Below are positions 59,421 to 64,000 of a DNA stretch of 64,000 bases, in pieces. Position 1 is the first letter of the stretch. Each line of letters begins with the position of its first letter. Under the pieces are notes generated by a model. It saw only the letters and a list, made by a program, of their open reading frames with translations. It had not been told where the DNA came from and did not search any database. The stretch comes from Salvator merianae (Eukaryota; Chordata; Lepidosauria; Squamata; Teiidae). Location: contig QVOM02000057.1 of NCBI GenBank assembly GCA_003586115.2, forward strand, positions 8,004,481 through 8,068,480, read 5' to 3'. The position numbers were made by a program, and so were the translations under genes.

Positions 59421-60940
59421 CTCACGTGCGGGAGGGAGGAACGACGCTCTAGGCCTCCCTTCTTCACTTGGCATTTGGAGGAGCGTATTTTCTGGACCAC
59501 AATTCCCAGGATCCTTAGCGGCTCGTGTCTTTCTAACCAAAAAGCCTCTGTAAACAAACAGAATTTAGAGAATCTCGTTCTCCTGCGATGCGGCGCTGAG
59601 GCTTTGTTTCACTTCAGGATCTCTCTTGGCCGAGAAGACCGAGAGATTTCAGCGACGGCAGTACCGCGTCCCCGATCATTAGATGGGGTTTACTATGCCT
59701 TTTTAGGGCTCGGACGGGAGAGTCCCTTGCTTGCTTCCCGGTGCCGAATCCAGGCTGGGGTCGGCAGCAGCCCTTGAGCGAGCATGGTTGGGCAGAGGCG
59801 CCCCCAAGCCCCCTTGTCAGGTGTCCTCCAAGGCCCCGAGGCACCAGCCTTTCCGAAGCGACTCCGGATCGCCCTTGGAAACGCTGCGCGGTATAACTGA
59901 AGTCAGACAGGGGTGAAGCATTCGGCCATGCAGTCACATGCAGGATCTGGCCCCGATTTGAAGAGGCACCCTGCATTTTCATCACGTGATTTTCCTCTTA
60001 TTGGCATATCTACCAACACTCGGAGTCATCCTTGGTCGAGTGTGACACTTCACGTATTACTGTGAGAGCAACGCCGGTGTTCCCATCGCAGCCTATACTA
60101 TTTAGAGAGACACAAATTCCTGGCACTCAAAGCACCGCCAATGTAATAGGGGATCTCTTTACAGGACGGATAATTATGCTTAGAGCACCTGTATAAACTG
60201 AGCGCAAAACATCCAGTACAACTCTGTCACATTAATGTGGAATTTAGCGCGTTCTCTGTTTGCACCCTGTTGAATTCTGCAGTCAACTCGAAGTGGCTAT
60301 ACCGTGGAAGAGAGGGAGGAGATTCAAAAAGGCTTAGACAAACTTGAACAGTCAGCTGCTGAAACAAACGAAATGAAATTTAACCGAGAGGAATGTAATG
60401 TAAAGTCCCGCATCTAAGCAGGAAAAATAAAAGGAACAAATGCAGAATGGGAGAAAGCTGGCTTAGCAAGCGGCATTTCTAAAAAGGCTCGGGAGCACCA
60501 GTTAACAGGAGCCAGAAGTGGGAGAAGCAGCCGCAAAAAGACGAATGATAAGGGGAACAAGAAACAAATCTCGCTGAAGTCGTCTGCGACCTTTGCCTGG
60601 AGCATGTAACGAAACAGCAGCACCCCCTGCGGAGAAAAGGGGGGACAGCTGCGCCTGGTGGTTTCCTTCCAGGCGGCGCGCGGAAGGAGCAGCGGCGCCT
60701 CCTCTGGCAATTGGTCGCAGTTTTATTACGCGCGACGAGGCGGGCGCTGCAAGGAAATCTATTCTAGCATCATTAACGTTACCTCTCTTGAATTTCCTTT
60801 TACAGCCTGTCCTGCGCAAACAGCTGCAGGGGAGACCCCACATAAGAGCAGCGCAATCACCTCCAAGCAACAAATTCAACGACATAGATTTATTGGGGGA
60901 CGGAAAAGTTTTCTGGTGAGCCAAACTTAGGCCTTTCAGG
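59421..60940. other. Intergenic region between ETV3 and MRPL24
   Basis: About 1.5 kb between the divergently transcribed genes; no exon recognised. A ZNF143-like site lies at 59496-59514. Confidence 0.55.
59496..59514 (+). promoter_or_regulatory. ZNF143/THAP11-like site
   Basis: accacaattcccaggatcc, close to the ACTACAATTCCCAGCATGC consensus. Confidence 0.5.
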
Positions 60941-60958
60941 ACTACAAATCCCAGCATA
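60941..60958 (+). promoter_or_regulatory. MRPL24: ZNF143/THAP11 site at the MRPL24 promoter
   Basis: actacaaatcccagcata, one of the commonest motifs of vertebrate housekeeping and mitochondrial-gene promoters, placed about 100 bp ahead of the likely first splice donor. Confidence 0.65.
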
Positions 60959-60964
60959 CCTCGC

Positions 60965-61073
60965 TATACTCCTTCCCCGGAGGACTCGTGCGCGTCCTCG
61001 GCTCCGGTCCAGCCGGCTTGCAAGCGTAGCTACCGACTACTGTAATTGGACTGAGGACCAAAGAAAAAAGAAG
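60965..61073 (+). other. MRPL24: Probable MRPL24 noncoding exon 1
   Basis: Ends with donor aaagaag|gtgagc at 61073. It pairs with the acceptor gccgcag at 61545-61551 that lies five bases before the start codon. The 5' boundary is approximate. Confidence 0.5.
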
Positions 61074-61556
61074 GTGAGCACAGGGTGGGGGAGCCCCGAT
61101 CGATCAGCTCCCTCGTCCAAAACTAGGCCAGCCGCCTCCAAGCATTAGCAGGTGCCGCCGCTCTCCACACAGGCAGCAGCAACGAGAAGTCCTTTGCAAG
61201 TGCTCGCTGGTGCCTGCCTGCCACGGGGGCGACTCATGCCGTGGGTGGGTGGGTGGAGGGAGGACTGGGGGCATCATCGCTTTTTAAACCCAGCCGGAAG
61301 CCTCTCTGCAAATGGGCCACGCGTGGAGGGTCTGCCCTGCCACGGAGAGAATGCGCGTCCCCCTGGTTGCCTGTGCTCTTCCGATGCCCGCTGAAGGCAG
61401 TGCTGCAGGCGCCTTGTCGAAGGAGACTGGAAGCCGCGCGCCTTCTCAGTTAGGGCGTGTGGGGAGCTAACGACACCTCCCTCCCTCCCTGCTCGCCCCC
61501 CGGGCTGCCTGCAGCGTCAGCGCCAACTTTCGCTACTCTCCTGTGCCGCAGGCGCC

Positions 61557-61739
61557 ATGAGGTTGTCTTTGCTTCGAGCCATGGCGGAGAAATTCACGCC
61601 CCATCCAGGCTACCGCTACGGCATGAATCGGCCCGGCTCTGTGGCAGACAGACTGCGGAACCCGCCCTGGGTCCGGCGCAAAAAAGTGCACGTGGAACCC
61701 ATCCCTGAAAAAGAGTGGAAGGTGTTCAAGGGCGACACG
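61557..61739 (+). CDS. MRPL24: MRPL24 coding exon 1
   Basis: 61 codons from ATG to donor gtaagc. Encodes [20 protein letters not shown], then [20 protein letters not shown], a basic patch and [14 protein letters not shown]. Product is mitochondrial large-subunit ribosomal protein uL24m. The Arg/Leu N-terminus suits a matrix-targeting peptide, and the FKGD turn starts the KOW-type domain. The start follows the splice acceptor by five bases, with a purine-poor but acceptable context (gcgccATGa). Confidence 0.96.
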
Positions 61740-62714
61740 GTAAGCCTTTTGGTGCCGGCACTGGTCCCAAATACTGACTGACAGACCCCCCCTTTGTGTT
61801 GTCATAGGAGCCATTGGCTTGGAGCCACCAAGGCAGGCAAAAAGGCTGCCAAATTTTTCGTTGCGCTACCCTTGGGCAGCAGTGATGTCAGTGGTTCTGC
61901 TCTGCAGTTTATTACAGAAGTTGGACCCGACTGTGGTGCCCACTTGTATCCCAAATGCCATGTGACTTCCAAGGGCATCACAGAGGCTTAGGGCTGGGAT
62001 CCCGCAAGGTATAGATGGTCCTAAGGTAGTTTTATCTCCCGAAACCTGCTGCTTCTGCATACCTTGTGGCATGGCAATTTATCCTTCTAAATATATATAT
62101 AATTTTATTTATTTTACAAAATCAATCAAAATAATACATCAAGAATCCCACAATTCAATTCATTTATACTCTCTCCATGGGTGAGCCCACCCGCCTGAGC
62201 TAATCTAATACATACGGAAAGTTACTAATATCTGATTGTTTTCCTGGTCACTGCCTGCTTCCTTCACCAAATATTTCACTATTCTCTTCCATTTTCCTCT
62301 CAGATCATAGCAATTGATCTTTCTGTGTAACCCTATTTTAGCTGAGGTTAAATAACGATAACCTGAACTCTGCATTTTTGGCTGGGCTCAAGATACCAAG
62401 ATATCTACAAGACCTAAGACAGGAGAAACACCACTTAGAGATGAATAAACACACCCTTGAGATTGTCGGTTCTGTCTGGTGGGGCAAATGCACCAAAAGT
62501 CCTCTGGTTTGGCTTATTTTTGCTCTGCACCATCTTCTGTTTCTTTCTTTAAAAGAAGCAACTTTTGATTCTGTTTCATTTGTTAGTGGACCCCAACCTG
62601 AAGGCTGGAAAGATGGCCAGCTCCCACTTAAATATCCAATTAAAACCTTTCTCACCCTTTTTCTGCAGCCAGAGGTTGGCAAAAATACCTGAGTTGATGC
62701 TGTTCTTGTTCCAG
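61740..62714. other. MRPL24 intron
   Basis: 975 bp; 62080-62340 is AT-rich and repeat-like (ttttatttattttacaaaat). No exon. Confidence 0.6.
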
Positions 62715-62810
62715 GTCCAGATTCTGCAGGGGAAGGACGCTGGCAAGCAAGGCTTGGTCACTCAGGTCATTCGGGAGAGAAATTGGGTCGTCCTGGAGGG
62801 GCTGAATGTG
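62715..62810 (+). CDS. MRPL24: MRPL24 coding exon 2 (KOW motif)
   Basis: 32 codons, phase 0: [20 protein letters not shown] then [20 protein letters not shown] is the KOW signature of uL24 proteins that binds 23S-like rRNA. Acceptor ttgttccag, donor gtaagc. Confidence 0.98.
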
Positions 62811-63395
62811 GTAAGCAGATTGGGGGGGGTCAGGGCTTTGGGGGTGCAAACCTCTTCCCATCCAGGATACCATGAAAACGCCTGCCTTGCAAGGTCTGGG
62901 CCCTTGCCACAAGCAAAGCCACCCAGCAGCTGCTTCCTGCCTGCCCATTCTTGGAGAGGGATACTAGACGTGGAGAAAGATGTGGGGCTCATGTGGGGAG
63001 TCTGTCAAGCAGGATGGTTCCCCAGTCGCAAGCCAGCTAATACCTTTTCTTGAGTCTCCACCATCATTGTGGCTTCTAATTCTGTGAACTGTCTGAATGC
63101 TCAGAGTTCTACTTGGTAAAAGGTTGTGAGATTGCTTTTCTACCTGAAATGGGCAAAGACAACCTTTGAAAGCTATTTGGAGCCTGTTTCCAGTCAGCAA
63201 TTCTGCCTTTTTTGCTGCCTCATGATGTAGTACAAAGCAAAAGGGCCTTGCAGGAGAGCTGCGGATCCAACTCTGGACGGGGCACAGTTTGACCCACCCC
63301 TGCCTATTGGCTGTGCCAAGGGGGACACTTTGGCCTTCTGCGCATTCTGCTAGCCCCGTGCCCTGTTTGTCTCAGCCTGGCTCTTTCTGCTACAG
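62811..63395. other. MRPL24 intron
   Basis: 585 bp, nothing recognised. Confidence 0.6.
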
Positions 63396-63499
63396 CATTA
63401 TCGGTACCTTGGTAAAACTGACACCTACCCTGGGACGTATGTGGCCAGTGAAGGCCCCTTGCTGGTGCGGGATGTGACACTGGTGGACCCCACAGACAG
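63396..63499 (+). CDS. MRPL24: MRPL24 coding exon 3
   Basis: 104 bp encoding [20 protein letters not shown] and [14 protein letters not shown], plus two bases of Arg. It matches the HYRYIG and VDP-x-D segments of vertebrate MRPL24. Acceptor tgctacag, donor gtaagg. Confidence 0.98.
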
Positions 63500-63957
63500 G
63501 TAAGGGGCTCCGTGCCACCATTCGGGAGAGCCACGTGGTTGAACTTGCAGCCCCCTTGTTTGCTTCCATGTGCTGCATTTTTGGACGTAACCTCGGCCTT
63601 TCTGCTGCACTCTTTAGGGAAACTACTTCCTGGAGTGGTTTAATTATTTTGTAGCTTGTGTTATTTTAAACATTGAGTCCTCAGAACAATATAGCGTCTA
63701 TTACTTCTTACTTTATTTTGTTCTGTATTTGCACACCGCTCTTGGGTAGAAAAGTACCTTCCTTCCTGGGTCTGCTGCTCTCTGTTTTCACTTTGAGGTG
63801 TGTCCCAGAGAACTTTTGCCTCTTGGTGAAAGCTTTTTGTGAGAGATGCGAATCAGCCCAGTTCAGCAGACCTTTGAGGGGCAAAACGCTCGCCCTCCAG
63901 GTCTCCCTGGGTGCCCCACCTGTACCCCCCCCACACACCTGCTTTGTGTCCCATTAG
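63500..63957. other. MRPL24 intron
   Basis: 458 bp, nothing recognised. Confidence 0.6.
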
Positions 63958-64000
63958 GCAGCCCACTGAGGTAGAATGGCGCTACACAGAAGAGGGTGAG
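63958..64000 (+). CDS. MRPL24: MRPL24 coding exon 4, cut by the window edge
   Basis: Begins after acceptor cccattag by completing Arg, then QPTEVEWRYTEEGE. Continues beyond the window. It corresponds to the mammalian KPTEIEWRFTEAGE segment; about 90 further residues are expected. Confidence 0.95.

Noticed and set aside
1..64000. CRISPR arrays, operons, prophage, bacterial-type systems
   Set aside because: Spliced vertebrate genes and LINE/SINE repeats show this is animal nuclear DNA; no regular spaced repeats were seen.

Overview
This window reads as eukaryotic nuclear DNA from a reptile, most likely a squamate (lizard or snake). The genes are multi-exon with GT-AG introns. CpG-rich promoters are present. 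The interspersed repeats are a decayed L1 with a reptile-style Cys-rich C-terminal motif, a CR1 with an SGNH-esterase-like ORF1, CR1 3' ends, SINE-like tails, fold-back elements and a palindromic Penelope-like insertion. Squamate origin is inferred from repeat types I recognise; it was not tested by a search.

Four protein-coding genes are present. ARHGEF11 (PDZ-RhoGEF, minus strand) occupies the left third. Thirteen coding exons (5525-21772) give a continuous 384-codon reading frame from the start codon through the PDZ domain to the start of the RGS-like domain; the rest of the gene lies beyond the left edge. Positions 1-5524 are intron filled with an L1 inserted next to a CR1. A CpG island with a minus-strand TATA box (about 21.5-23.75 kb) is its likely promoter. 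ETV3L (minus, about 26.2-30.0 kb) and ETV3 (minus, 46.8-59.2 kb) are paralogous ETS-domain repressors in the same orientation. ETV3 is complete in coding exons (533 codons). ETV3L has three secure exons and a candidate last exon. MRPL24 (plus, about 61.0 kb to the right edge) is the mitochondrial ribosomal protein uL24m; five exons are visible and the last is cut by the window end.

The gene order ARHGEF11-ETV3L-ETV3 matches mammalian 1q23, but MRPL24 sits beside ETV3 where mammals have FCRL genes. Between ETV3L and ETV3 lies 31.3-42.4 kb, a stretch that looks like two haplotypes laid end to end in the assembly. A 3.6-kb block occurs twice, a 132-bp block occurs twice, and a single N joins them, with a 3.65-kb insertion/deletion distinguishing the two copies. 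There is also a 197-bp N gap in the ETV3 3' region.

The most notable biological signals are these. The first large ETS exon of ETV3 and ETV3L is almost identical (5 differences in 224 bp) while the next ETS exon has diverged freely, which suggests gene conversion. A 295-bp near-perfect palindrome with an exact 14-bp target-site duplication carries hammerhead-like core motifs. Two other fold-back elements are present. The ETV3 promoter has ISRE-like, ETS/CRE and AP-1 motifs, and ZNF143-type motifs lie near three of the CpG-rich regions.
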